Assembly (NCBI GenBank): GCA_948567375.1
Contig: OX419756.1
Location: 17,861,001-17,925,000 of the forward strand
Direction: 5' to 3'
Length of the DNA stretch: 64,000 bases
DNA from: Lunularia cruciata
Lineage: Eukaryota; Streptophyta; Marchantiopsida; Lunulariales; Lunulariaceae
Positions 20,566 to 31,264 of the stretch are shown piece after piece. How positions within the stretch are numbered: position 1 is the stretch's first letter; every line of letters begins with the position of its first letter. The notes beneath the pieces were generated by a model. That model was not told the origin of the DNA. It saw only the letters and a list, made by a program, of their open reading frames with translations, and did no database searches. Both the position numbers and the translations under genes were made by a program.

Positions 20566-23110
20566 AGGGCTTCTCCCATAATGTCTTCTTGTATGGGACT
20601 ACTTCCAATCTTCTTCTTGGAAGACTTGGACTTCTTTCCTTTGTGGTACTTTGTCATCCACTCTTACTATAGGTAGTAAATGTAGGAGTTGCACGCCAAG
20701 ACAAATTGGAGATGGGAAGCTTGTTGCCTTGGGACTTCCTTCCATCTTCTTCTCAAATGGTCATGCCTTGTCATATATGGGACCATCTTTCTTGGATCCA
20801 TTTCCTATAGATCCTTTGAGTTTTTCCTCCTCCCTATTTTCCTTGGGATCCTCCTCTACATCATAATCTTTGTCTACCATTGGTGCCTCTAACAAATTAT
20901 GGCTAATGAATAGAAGGATTTGGCTGATTCTTTGTTCCAAATGTTGGTTTTCTATCATCATGTTATTTTTTGATGTTTGTTGACTTGGCTTCTTCCTCCT
21001 TCCTCTTTTGCTTATAATATAGAAGGTCCTTTCAATATTGAACCTTCTTGTTGATAAGCTCATTATTTTTCTATTGGTAGGAAGCAAGTCCCTTCTATGT
21101 ATCTTCCCTTACTCTCTTCCATGTTATCTTCTCATTTTCAAGAGCAACCACCTTCTCCTTGAGGTTAGACTTAGTCTTTGTCATGTTGCCTATCTCCTTG
21201 AGGGAATTTCTAACTATGTTGGTAATTCACAAGTTAGAGCTGTAATTCAACCTATGCTAACTCATTCCCCACCTTGGCAAACTTCTTCTACCGCTTGTCT
21301 TGCTTTTGCTCTAAGGCTAGTTTTTCTTCTTGTAACTTACAAGAACTTTCTTGTTTGAGTTGCTCTTGCTTCTTGTAGTTCCATTATTGTGTTGTTGGCT
21401 AGCTGACCATATCATAGGTCCATTAGTATGAATACAAGACCAAGCTTCCATAACTGGTCAAGCTTCTCTATCCATCCACTAAAACATTCTTCACTCATTA
21501 GATTATTGGCAAGAGTGTCCAATATTTGGGAAGACGCTCTTGACCTATCTTATTCTATAGGATCTTCTTCTTCTTGTGGCCTCTAGGTATAGGTATGGGC
21601 TCCTTTGGTCCTATCCATTAGCAATTCTTGGAAGAGGTTCAATGCTCTTGATTCCCTATCATTCCTCACAAGAATAGCTACTTGAAATGTAGTTGAGGGA
21701 GGCCTCTTTTGGTTCCAAAAACACTCAGCAAGTCATCTTCTAATGAGATAACATTTGGTTCCCAAGTTGTTTGGAACCAATTCCCTTCTCAAAAGTGGGA
21801 GCTAGGCACTCTTGGCTTTTGATAATAACTCTTTTCCATCTTGAGGGAGCCTATCCTTTTCTTGGGTAGAGGGACCCTCTACCCAAGAAGAGGATAGGCT
21901 CTTTTGGCTTCTTTCTCTCCATTGGTTGGAGTCCTTATCCTCACCCTCAACATCTTTTCTCCTTTACCAAAGATGAGTATACAACTACATCCTTCTTGGG
22001 GCTGGCTGTCTTTTCCTCTTAGGATAGGGAGCCTCTTTTTTGTAGGATGTATGTGTTCTTGTAGTTACTCCTCCCATACTTTAGTTACTTGGCCATCCAT
22101 AGTTTTAGGAAGTTGGCCCATTCCCTATTGGTCCGTTTGGTGAAATTAGTGACAAGTTCAACTATCACATAAGGGCTCATATTCTTGGGGGTCAGAAAAT
22201 GAGCCCTTAAACCCTAAACCAAATCCATCTTACCATCTCTTGATAGCTCTTCTTGAAGATGGGCAATTGGGCAGTTGGAAACACCTCCTTGGTAAGATTC
22301 TCCTTCAATTAGAAAGAACTTGGTGCCATATGTTCCAGCACTACCATCAATATGGGCCCCATGGTAAAAGGTCTTCCACCTTTTGTCTTTTATGTTGGGA
22401 CTACCTTCTTGGAATTTTTATAATATTCCCATAGTTTGGTGAATACTATGGGAGCATAATTGGATGCTTCTCCATGTATTATACTTCTTATTCATGACAC
22501 ACTTAAGAAGGACACATTCTATTATCCATCTTTAAGCCAATGAAAGTTCTTCATGGTTTAGAAGAGTGGCAAATGTATCATCATAGACATCAAGAAGCCA
22601 TCTTTGTTCATGTTTCCCACCAATTTGTCAACTACATTAAAAAATAGAAGCCTTGGTAGGTATTGTGGGCAAAAATTGAGCTCCCTCCAAGCTAAACAAA
22701 TATCTTTTGACCTTTTTTTTAAGGAAGAACACCTCCATAATTATATCCTCAATGATAGGATAATTGTTTGATGAATGGAGCCGGATACAAGAATGGGCAT
22801 GTGCATAAACTTGGATTCCACTTGTATGTCATCCACCATTGCCAAGACTTTTGGAAGCTTCTTGCCTATTGGCAAGTAGTATTTGTGGGCCAAAATATTC
22901 CATATCTTGCACTTATCCATGTTCTCTTGCAATTTGGTGTCTACATTGTTGAAATTGCATAAGTAGCCTAATTGCATGTAGATTGGTACTTGCACCTCAA
23001 TGTTCTTTTTTGGTGCCATTCTTCTACCTCTTCTTCTTCTAGAATTTTTGGAATTTGTTGAAGACTTTTTATTGCTTGTTCTTGAAATCATTTGATGTTT
23101 TTGCAATTGT
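20566..23110 (-). pseudogene. Unclassified coding-like remnant with coiled-coil region
   Basis: Minus-strand pieces at 23106-22741 (basic start with SRRRRGRRMAPKK, then YMQLGYLCNFNNVD), about 22300-22100 (GESYQGGVSNCPIA, IVELVTNFTKRTNREWANFLK) and 21087-20761 (lysine- and glutamate-rich) read as one decayed protein. The stretch 21350-20900 is rich in charged heptad-like sequence and Lys/Glu/Gln codons, suggesting a coiled coil. I do not recognise the family. Gag of a retrotransposon or a protein captured by one is possible. The right neighbour is the downstream end of element F, the left neighbour the truncated end of B. Confidence 0.4.
21847..21902. repeat. Inverted repeat, possible hairpin
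   Basis: The sequence gagcctatcctttcttgggtagagg is followed after a few bases by its near-complement ccctctacccaagaagaggataggctc, giving arms of about 20 bp with a short loop. It lies inside the unclassified coding-like remnant. Confidence 0.7.
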
Positions 23111-23960
23111 TGAGTACTTCAAAATTTGATTTTTTTGAGATCACTTGTTGGTAAAACTCCATCCACTCTATTTTGTTACACATTATGATGGAATTCACAA
23201 ATGCTAGAGATGACTACTTCTTGACTTGTTTGATCCAATTGGTTCAAGATTTCTCTACAATCAGCCTACTTGTGAATCCTTATTTCTTATGCATAAATAT
23301 CTCAATTTTAAGCTAAGTGGTCTTGTTCTTGGAGTCACTTATAATAACTTGTGGTTGAAAATTTGCCTTCCCATAGTGACTTTTCTCAATAATTTTCACT
23401 TGGCTTCTTCCATTCAAGCTTGGCCAACTAATTCTTTTGATAATCAAAATGACAAAATGAGGAAAAATTGGAATTGTATGAGGGTTCTGTTGGGTGTAAT
23501 CAGTATCAATTGTTGTACCTTCTTGTTTGGGTTTAAACGGTTTATGCAAAGTTTGCTACCTCATAGTAGTATTTGTAACATTATCTTCCATTTGGTATTT
23601 TTTTTATGTTTGAATCTGAAGTGTCATGCATGTGGCACCTTTGGTTAAATGTAAACCATCCTGATGTAACATCATCTTTCTTTTGAATTGGTATGACGGT
23701 TATACACTATGGGAAATAGAGAATTCTAATAGGTGTTTTTTTGTTTGCCTACTTCAAATGTCTTTTGAATTTGTGTCTTGGGTTTTTAGGTCTAGGACGG
23801 ATATCCCACAATAAAGAGAAACCAAGAGGAAATCCTAGAGTTGTTAGAGAGTCCTCTACATCCCAAAGCAAGACAATCCCATATCTTGGTTCTTGTAGAA
23901 TGGTGGTTAAGTCTTAGAAATGAAGAAGCATTGGATTTCCCATGGTATTTTCTCTTTGAG
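23111..23960. other. Spacer downstream of element F, no gene recognised
   Basis: Mixed sequence with ORFs of up to 140 codons (23226-23648, +) that show no recognisable domain and no codon pattern like the coding remnants around them. It may be 3' untranslated sequence of element F, because F's integrase C-terminal segment ends just to the right. Confidence 0.4.
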
Positions 23961-23979
23961 ACCTTGAAATGCAATCTAA

Positions 23980-24900
23980 TGCAGATTGCAAGGTCTGAAT
24001 TTTGAACTATTGGTGTGGGATTCCAAGAGTTCTCCATCTAATGTTTCCAATTGGACTGAACCATTGTCAAAAACTTGGGCCTAATTATTTCTTGGCAAAT
24101 TTACTAGGGAATTTACCCACCTTTTCATTGAACTTCAATACCAAGTTCCCTTTAGAAAGTGGAACCTCCTCGATCTTGTTGTCAAAATAGGTTTTCTACT
24201 TGGCTTGAGTGGCATACTACATGCAAAGTGCCTAAAGATATTTTTCATTTTCTCAATTATTTCCCTCTCCTTAGACTAAGATGGCCCCATCAACTTATTG
24301 GTAAGGACCTAGAGGGATGGATTAGGAACTAAATAGGTAGAATGGCCTCTTTCTTGTAGAAAAGTGGAAATAGGATGAATCTCATAGTCATCTTTATTGT
24401 GGTGAGGCAAGCCCAAAGTGCACGTATTAGTTTTTGATCCCAATTTGTGTGGTTGGTACTAACCATTGTTTTTAGAATGGTCAGCAAAATTCCATTGACA
24501 CACTCAACTTGCCCATTTGCTTGTGGGTGGTATGGGGTAGACCAGCTATGGTAGGTCCCACAGGTGGTGGTCAAGTCACAACACCTACATCCCATGGGTT
24601 GATGAAGTTTGATCCATTTTTTGTGACAATAGATAAAGGAACATCAAATCTAGATATAATAATTTTATGCAAAAGTTGGATAGTAATGGCAACAGAGTTG
24701 TTGAAAAAAGATTTGGCTTCCATCCATTGAGTTATGTAACCAACTATAACTTTAATATAATATGTCTACTCCTTTGTGATACAGGATTGATTGGTCCTAC
24801 AAAATTGATGCTCAATTTTTAGAAGGATTGTGCTGCCGATACTAGGTGGAGGTATATGTGGTATTGTGAGGCAGGTTTACCAATTTTTTGGAACAAATCA
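23980..24900 (-). pseudogene. Integrase of element F
   Basis: The DDE core is recognisable on the minus strand. TKNGSNF near 24630 stands where the second Asp is expected (TDNGxxF in the family), so that residue appears lost. STPYHPQANGQVE at about 24550-24510 carries the final Glu. The C-terminal segment (KGNLVLKFNEKVGKFPSKFAKK, split over frames) lies at about 24160-24080, followed by a PNGNIR-like stretch near 24040. The longest open piece is 24595-24329. Confidence 0.7.
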
Positions 24901-25145
24901 TACATATTGGTTGGCATCATTAGAGAAAGGCAACCACCAATATCCTACAAAATAGACCTTAGGGGAAGTCAATTTCCTGAAAAGTGCCCCTCTTCCCATT
25001 CATTAGAATCACATGCCTTTAGTACGATGGGAACTTCATTTAGGTTAATGCAATGCCAAAGGACTCTATCCACACCCATCTTGTATAGATTGCCATGAAA
25101 GATAGTGAAAGGGAAGGTTGACATATGAATACTTTTGTGTTTTTC

Positions 25146-26146
25146 TCATGGTAAATCAAAGGGCATGTTTCCACTAGACAAGTAATGCCTGATTTGCATC
25201 ATCAATGATAATTGAGTAGTAATTGTGTCTTGTACACAAAAGAGGTGAAAGTCTATGGGATTGGTGTTTAAAGATTTATTTGCAAGGTTTCCAAGGATAC
25301 AGATAAGAAATCTGCATTGGTATGCAATTTGATGGGATGGTGTTTGATGGTAAAAGATAATTCCTATAGGAGTCACATTTGCAAGTTTTCCTGCATGACA
25401 TAGCTTGTTGATGAGGTGCTTGAGAGCTTTGTGATCTATGGCCCATAAGGTAGTGGCTAAATTTTTGAACAACAAAAATCATCATAAAGCATTCATATTT
25501 TGTTGTGGAATAATTTCTTTTTGTTGAATTGAGTTGCTGACTAACATAGTAGATGGGATGTTCCTATTGTTGTTCATCATACTATTTCAAAATAATGCCC
25601 ATGGCAATGTTAGAAGTTTCAATGAAGACATAAAAGGCTATCTCTCTAAGTAAGGTGCTACAAGAATTGGGGTAGTGGCCAATTTCTATTTCAAGGTCTC
25701 AAAGGCTTCTATGCATTGATTGGTCCACAAGAACTCAATTGTGGCATGTAAGAGAATAATGAGTGCAATCTTAGCATACATGTGGACATAGTGTTGTCAA
25801 TATCCCATACAACCTAAGAAGCACTTGAGGTTGCATTCCATCTCTAGTATGGGCAATTGCAAAATGATCTGGATTTTCTTGGGTCTACCATGGTGCCATT
25901 TAAACAAGGTGGCCAAGGAGAAGTCCACAAGAGACAACAAATAAATATTTCTAGGGATTCAATGAAATCTTGACTTGCTTGCAAATATGAAAAATAGTAC
26001 ATAATACTTGGATGTGATCAAGATGGGAACTATGTGCATACATGTCTTCAAGGTACAACTCCATGTCTTTTCTCACTTTGCCAAAGGAGTTCATCATGTA
26101 CCATTGAAAGGTTGTGGGAGCATTTTGTAGTCCAAAAAGAATTGGT
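25146..26146 (-). pseudogene. RT second half and RNase H of element F
   Basis: Starts on the minus strand directly at the LTR fragment, with FGLQNAPTTFQ (about 26137-26105). The active-site region reads LYLEDMYAHS (about 26062-26033), where the family has YxDD, so the first Asp is changed to Glu. RNase H is represented by AIDHKALKHLINK (about 25440-25400) and the NADFLS-like junction to integrase (about 25310). Stops and frame changes occur throughout. Confidence 0.65.
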
Positions 26147-26353
26147 TACCAAACCAATTCTCACCTTTAAATCATATGTCTAGCTATTGGTTCTAAGGTT
26201 CTCAAGTCTATTTTGATTTCTGCCCTATTCATAGAAGTACTCTTTTGGTGATACTTCTATCTGATCTATTTTGACCATCATGTATAACATCATTCTAGAT
26301 GTTACCAAACCAAATTTCACATCTAGATCATATGGCTAGCTCTTGGTATTACA
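26147..26353 (-). mobile_element. LTR fragment of the chromovirus G family inside element F
   Basis: This 207-bp piece matches the start of the LTRs at 58631 and 62584 (minus strand). It begins tgtaataccaagagctagcc at 26353 and stops abruptly at 26147, where RT coding begins. The outer end is intact and the inner end is cut. It takes the place of the first RT half of F, so an insertion followed by a deletion is likely. Confidence 0.8.
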
Positions 26354-26373
26354 TCAATGCTAAGGGAATTGTC

Positions 26374-26700
26374 CTATAAGTCCAAAGAAACTTCTCTAGT
26401 GGCCATGAAAGCATGCTTGCCAAGAATGTTTTGTAGACTTGCTGAAAGAATAGAGTTGTCTGGTTCCATGGCATGACCATTCATTTCTTCTTCCATCCTG
26501 AAAAGATAAATAGCCACAGCATTTACAATTTCCTCATTACTATGAGCATGACTCCATGCATTAACATTAAAACTTGGTTCTCCTTCTTGATCTGATCTGG
26601 ACACATGCTTAGTTGTGTACATAGGTAATATGGTGTGTTTTAATTTATTTTTCCAAAGGCTAACTTTCCCATTTGCCAAGAGGTGATGACATTAGCATCC
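26374..26700 (-). pseudogene. Protease-RT linker of element F
   Basis: An open piece of 101 codons (26679-26374) with FNVNAWSHAHSNEEIVNAV and FRMEEEMNG. The same segment is found in element E at about 60120-60000 (NANSNEELANA, FLFIMEVEMSG). It has no known domain. It is useful as a marker that E and F belong to one family. Confidence 0.6.
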
Positions 26701-26834
26701 ACCAGCCAAGGGACTCCCAATAAAAGTGGAAATTGTGCAAGAGCAAATGTATCCATTATCAAGTAATTGACCAAGAAGGTATGCTTTCTTATGAGTGTGG
26801 GAACCTTGGTCAACATCCCAAGAGTGCAATGTTG

Positions 26835-27110
26835 TCATCCATTGGCTGTACATAGGAGGGTCAAAGTCTTGGTCATTCCTTTCAGCCCTAAGGTTTCCAT
26901 CACATCCTTGGTCATTATATTTACCATGGATCCCAAGTCAATACGGTAGTTGGAAATACCACTTCCTTGGATGTTTATAGGAATATTCAGTGCATGGACC
27001 TTGGTGTACAACACGTGGTGATCCATTGGAATTTCCTCAACCAAAGTGGTATGCGAGATGCCCATAGCTAGAGGTGATGGACTATCTAGGGGAACCATTT
27101 TCTATCATTG
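26835..27110 (-). pseudogene. Aspartic protease of element F
   Basis: An open piece of 87 codons on the minus strand. It carries LYTKVHALNIPINIQG, a short spacer, then YRIDLGSMVNIMTKDVMETLGL, which fits the retroviral-type protease active-site region, with the usual D-S-G triad read as D-L-G. The corresponding segment in element E reads CIDSKSLVNIITRRFMETLGL. Confidence 0.65.
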
Positions 27111-27879
27111 CAAGACAATGTTCTCGATAAGTAAATCTTTGAAGTGACCTACGGGCTGCAATGTTGTGAGGAAATTTTGTAGCTTCCTATGCTCCATGGG
27201 AGAGACTCTATATAGTTGCTTCAGGGTGAGCTTAGTCTTGATATTTGCCAAATCAGCAAGAATGTCATAATTATGTATGAAGTTGGTGGTTGCTTTGCTA
27301 GAGTATCAAAAATAGGTATTGCAACTTTGCACATGTCAAGAGCAAGCTATTGGACTCCATCATGTGCCATATCTTCATATGAGCTTTTGAAGAAAGCTAT
27401 TATCCCTTCTAGAATAGCTTTCCAAATTAGAGCTATTGTTTGGATAAGGTGCTTCATAAGTGTGGAGTTGTGTTCTAAGGAAGACATTTGGCCTCTGTAA
27501 TAACACATGTGTCAATAAAAAGAGCCTCTCTTGTAATGGATCCTTCCTCTATGGTGATAAAGTGCACATTCTTAGTAGGACCAGTATGATTTTTTGTTTT
27601 GTTCTATTCTATGTAGGGGCACTTTGTGTTTGAGTTATGAAGGTCTTGAACTCCAAGCATTACTCCAAAGTAAGTGCTTTAGAATAGAATGCATAGTAGG
27701 TAGGCTTGTTTGGGCACTAGTTGGCATAGTAATTCTCACTGAAGATATGATAATGTATCTTGGGTTTGAGAGGTCTTCTGGCTCATCTATTTCCTCTTCC
27801 TCATTAGAAAGACAAATCCTACAAATGTTGGTTGAAATTATTATGCTACAAGACAATGTCCATGATATGTGCTCTATCT

Positions 27880-29350
27880 TGTTTTAGTTCTTAGCATCAT
27901 CAAAGTGTCCTACAATTGGCCATTGCACCTTATACCTTCCATAGTGCACACAAAAGTTTGAAATTTTGGGGTAGCACATTGAGTATTAGTGTATCTCCAT
28001 CCAAGGCAATGTATACAAGAGATCTCTATCCTAGAATTAGTGTTTACCAGATTCCTCACTTGAGGTTGTTGTGCAAGGTGATAGTTCTCTAGTCATTCCA
28101 ACTTTACCTTGATGTTTTGCATCTTGATGTTTGTGGTTGGAACATTGGTAGCTACATGCATTATTAGTCCCCATTGAGCTAGGGAAGCTACACGTTTCAC
28201 TACAAGGATTGGTATGGCTACATGCACTTGTTTCTATGCGAGCATTGGCTAAGGTGTCACATAGTGAGCCATTCTAGAAGTACCTCCAGAGAAGTAGCTA
28301 GGGTGCAAGAATCCTTGAGGAGTAGCATAGCGGTTATCCGTTACATTCCCTTTAAAATTTGTCATTATAGAGTGGGGTCCCAATAAGGCCATATCTTTGC
28401 TTGTTATCTTGAGCTCAACATTGTGCCTCCTCAAATGCTTGAGCTATCATAGCAGCTTTGTTGTAGATGAAGAATTTTTGAATGTCCTCAAGTAATGCAC
28501 CTTTAAATCCATTGAGAGCCCTAGTGAGATCTAGGGCTGGTGTGATCATTAAAGATATGTATTGAAATTTTTGAATAAATGATTGTTTAATTGTGTCCTT
28601 TGCAAAGACTGTTTATCTTGTCCTTGAGTTGTTCTTGTTGTCTTGGTGAGATGTATTCTTGTCATCTTTTGGCTCATATCAATGCATAAATTGTCCTTGT
28701 GGTAGGGCTAAGGCCACTAAACATGTGTTGTGCAACTCCAATAAAACATTGGCCAACATTTTGTGCCATGGCATTATCATCCAAGATGTTTTATGTCATA
28801 CAAACATCCTCAAATATTCACAAGAATGACTCAAAGTCTTCTTGCCCAATAACTATTATTGTTCCGAGGAGCATACAATTGTTTTCTCCTCCTAAGGTCA
28901 ATGTCATTGCAAATGGAAACCACAAGAATTGCAAGAGCTGAGAGGTTTGTTGTGAACACAAGAGAGGCATGGGTAGCAATCTGTGGTGGTATTGATGTAA
29001 ATGGGTTTCTTTAAGCAGAAGTACTTGCCATTAAGTGTTTTTCTTGTGATTTAACAAAAGTACTTCAAGATGAAGGAGATGATGTGTCCCTTGGATTTAA
29101 AACAACAAAACTTGTAGAATTGGGAGGTAGTGCTTCCCCTAAGTTCAAATTAGCAGCATCCACAAGGCATTTTGTAGAATAAACATAGCTTGAGCAAGTT
29201 GTAGAGATAAGTGGAGAGGACATATGTGTTGGTTGGCAGTGGCACCAAAAATGTTGGCGGGATAGTCTAGTCCTAAAGTGAGGATACAAGATGCTACGTG
29301 AAAAGGAGAAAGATGATACAATCCTTGCATAGTTGACCATTTACTTGGCT
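27880..29350 (-). pseudogene. gag of element F
   Basis: Minus-strand pieces are 29340-29065 (ILYPHFRTRLSRQ, NLGEALPPNST), 28434-28249, and a decayed zinc knuckle near 27955-27905, where the second Cys is Tyr and the following residues no longer fit. The segment HVATNVPTTNIKMQNIKVKLE near 28170-28100 matches HVATLLPITTIEMKNIPIKLE in element E. The colinearity with E shows where the LTR of G has cut into E. Confidence 0.55.
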
Positions 29351-30740
29351 TGGGGAGGAGGTGCAGACAAGATTCCTATAGTTCAAGCCTCTTAAGATAT
29401 GGCAAAAGCTAATTTTACTGCTTTTAGCTTACATTCGGCATCCAAAAATCTTCCAAATCAGCAATACATAAAAAGTGGCAAACTACCTCAAATTCAATCA
29501 ATTTTTATGATAGAAGTTGTAAAAATGGAGGTCTGCCCTAATGGGAGATCAAATTGGAAATAAAAATGAGGAAAAGGATGTTCTCTATATGACGGAAATT
29601 TGTCTCAAAGCTAGACTTCAAAGGAGAATTAAGCATGCTAGAACAAGCCTCCTAAGATATATAATTTCACCTCACCTTGTGGGTGAGTTCTTGTGGTCTC
29701 TTTGTTGTCATTACCTCCTTTCAGTTTGAAACTAGCAAATGGAAGCTCTCACAGTGCTCAGATTTCTCAAGACTATGCAAGATATCATGAATAGTTGTCT
29801 TGTTTGATGTGACCTGACCTCCATGCCACCCACATTAGTGTTGGCTCATTCTCGTCATGAAATGGATGAATATTCAAAGAGAAAAGAAGAAGATGCCTTG
29901 CCATGTCACTAGTGTGGTCACGAAATTAGTAGTATGCATTATACACTACAATGGTACTGCACGACAATGAGTCTACAGAGCATTTCTGGAAAAAAAATTC
30001 ACTTTTTATTTTTGGCATCCAAGAAACCTTATATTATCTAAATGTGGTGTCCAAGGTCTTTGGCCTCCTTGGTATGGTCCTTCTTACCTAGTAGGTCTAT
30101 TATATTATTAATTAATTAGATAGTGCAACAAATACATGAGGAGCATAAATCTATAACGGAGCATACATAGCCTAACAAGAATCATAATTGCACCTTAACA
30201 TCCATATAATTAAGGTAGATTATTTTTATCTTTACTACAATTGGATACTTAGTTCTTTTGGTCAACACTAGTAGTACAATCTCATTGAAGACGCAACACT
30301 CAATTCCCACAATTGTTCTCTTCCTTAGCCCATAGGCAAACAAGGTTACAAGAGTTTACAAAAGATAAGTGAATTTTCCGTAATGAGAATCCTCTATCAA
30401 GGACTCTTGGTTGGAAGATTACCCTCCAACAAGGAGAACAACCGCTTAAATAACTACTCTAATCCTAAAAAAATATTTCTTTCCACCTTAATTGCTTCTC
30501 TACCTATAGCTTTTGTCTCTTTTGCATGCTTACATCATAAATGCCAATTTGCTCTCCTTTCTTAGATGTACATACTCTGATATCATTAGAGCACCGCTTA
30601 AGTCTTAATTACTACCTATGTCTTTTACTATAGTAAAAATCCATAAAGATTCAGGCCATTTTTCTCTAACTACACAGCCCGTAGAGGAAGATCCCGCAAG
30701 AAAGAAGTGTTGCAGGATCAAGTTGAACTTGGTCAACCCA
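29351..30740. other. Spacer, no gene recognised
   Basis: Mixed sequence upstream of element F. It could include the leader of F. No LTR, polypurine tract or protein motif is recognised. ORFs are short. Confidence 0.4.
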
Positions 30741-30748
30741 TAGACTAC

Positions 30749-31264
30749 TTATCCCGCAAGCCCCATAACATAAGAATCCATGATCCTTCTCCATCCCATA
30801 GTGATATACCATCTCATAGATGGCTTTTTGCCCTTAGACTTGGAACTTTTGCCCAGCTGATAGTATCTAAATTTTACACCAATTTCTAAATATGGATCAT
30901 TTCTTAAACTTTGGATAATTTCCAAGGATTCCACAAAAAAGAATTTGATTTCTGAATTGGGTTGGAGAATAGAAATTTTTGTTGTTGTGTTGTACTCATA
31001 AAAGTTTTCAATTAAGTTGATCACAACTTTGATATGATTGATTGAAGTTGGAAGACTTGAAATCAAGGTGTAAAATTGAAGTTGAAGTTGAAGTTGCCCT
31101 TGATATTCTAACCATATTCTAAATTTTTGTTTGAAGAAACCTATAAAATTTAGCAATTTGTTTTGGTAATTTAGTCTTGTATCTCTATGTAAATTTAGGT
31201 TTGAATTAGATAAATAGAGCATTAAAGATCTTGGATCATGTATACTTCTATTTTTAGGGCTCAA
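30749..31264 (-). pseudogene. Open frame of 171 codons, possible copia-type gag remnant
   Basis: The longest open frame in the left-centre of the window. The segment LISSLPTSINHIKVVINLIENF resembles the LLxSLPxSYxHxxTxL stretch of Ty1/copia gag proteins, and a basic run GKSSKSKGKKPS follows where copia gag has its RNA-binding tail. No zinc knuckle follows. No copia protease or integrase is seen nearby. It may be a chance frame in AT-rich DNA. Confidence 0.3.

Larger units (their letters stand above)
23961..29350 (-). mobile_element. Element F: decayed Ty3/gypsy retrotransposon, second family
   Basis: On the minus strand: gag (29350-27880), protease (27110-26830), linker (26680-26370), a piece of foreign LTR (26353-26147), RT second half (26146-25600), RNase H end (25500-25150) and integrase (24900-23980). 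No LTRs of its own were found. The first half of RT is missing where the LTR fragment sits. Element E shares the linker motif NANSNEEL/HSNEEI and the protease. No methyltransferase or PHD sequence is present. Confidence 0.7.

Noticed and set aside
23226-23648. Open frame of 140 codons, plus strand, as a gene
   Set aside because: Composition typical of chance frames in AT-rich DNA, no domain, and it opposes the surrounding minus-strand remnants.
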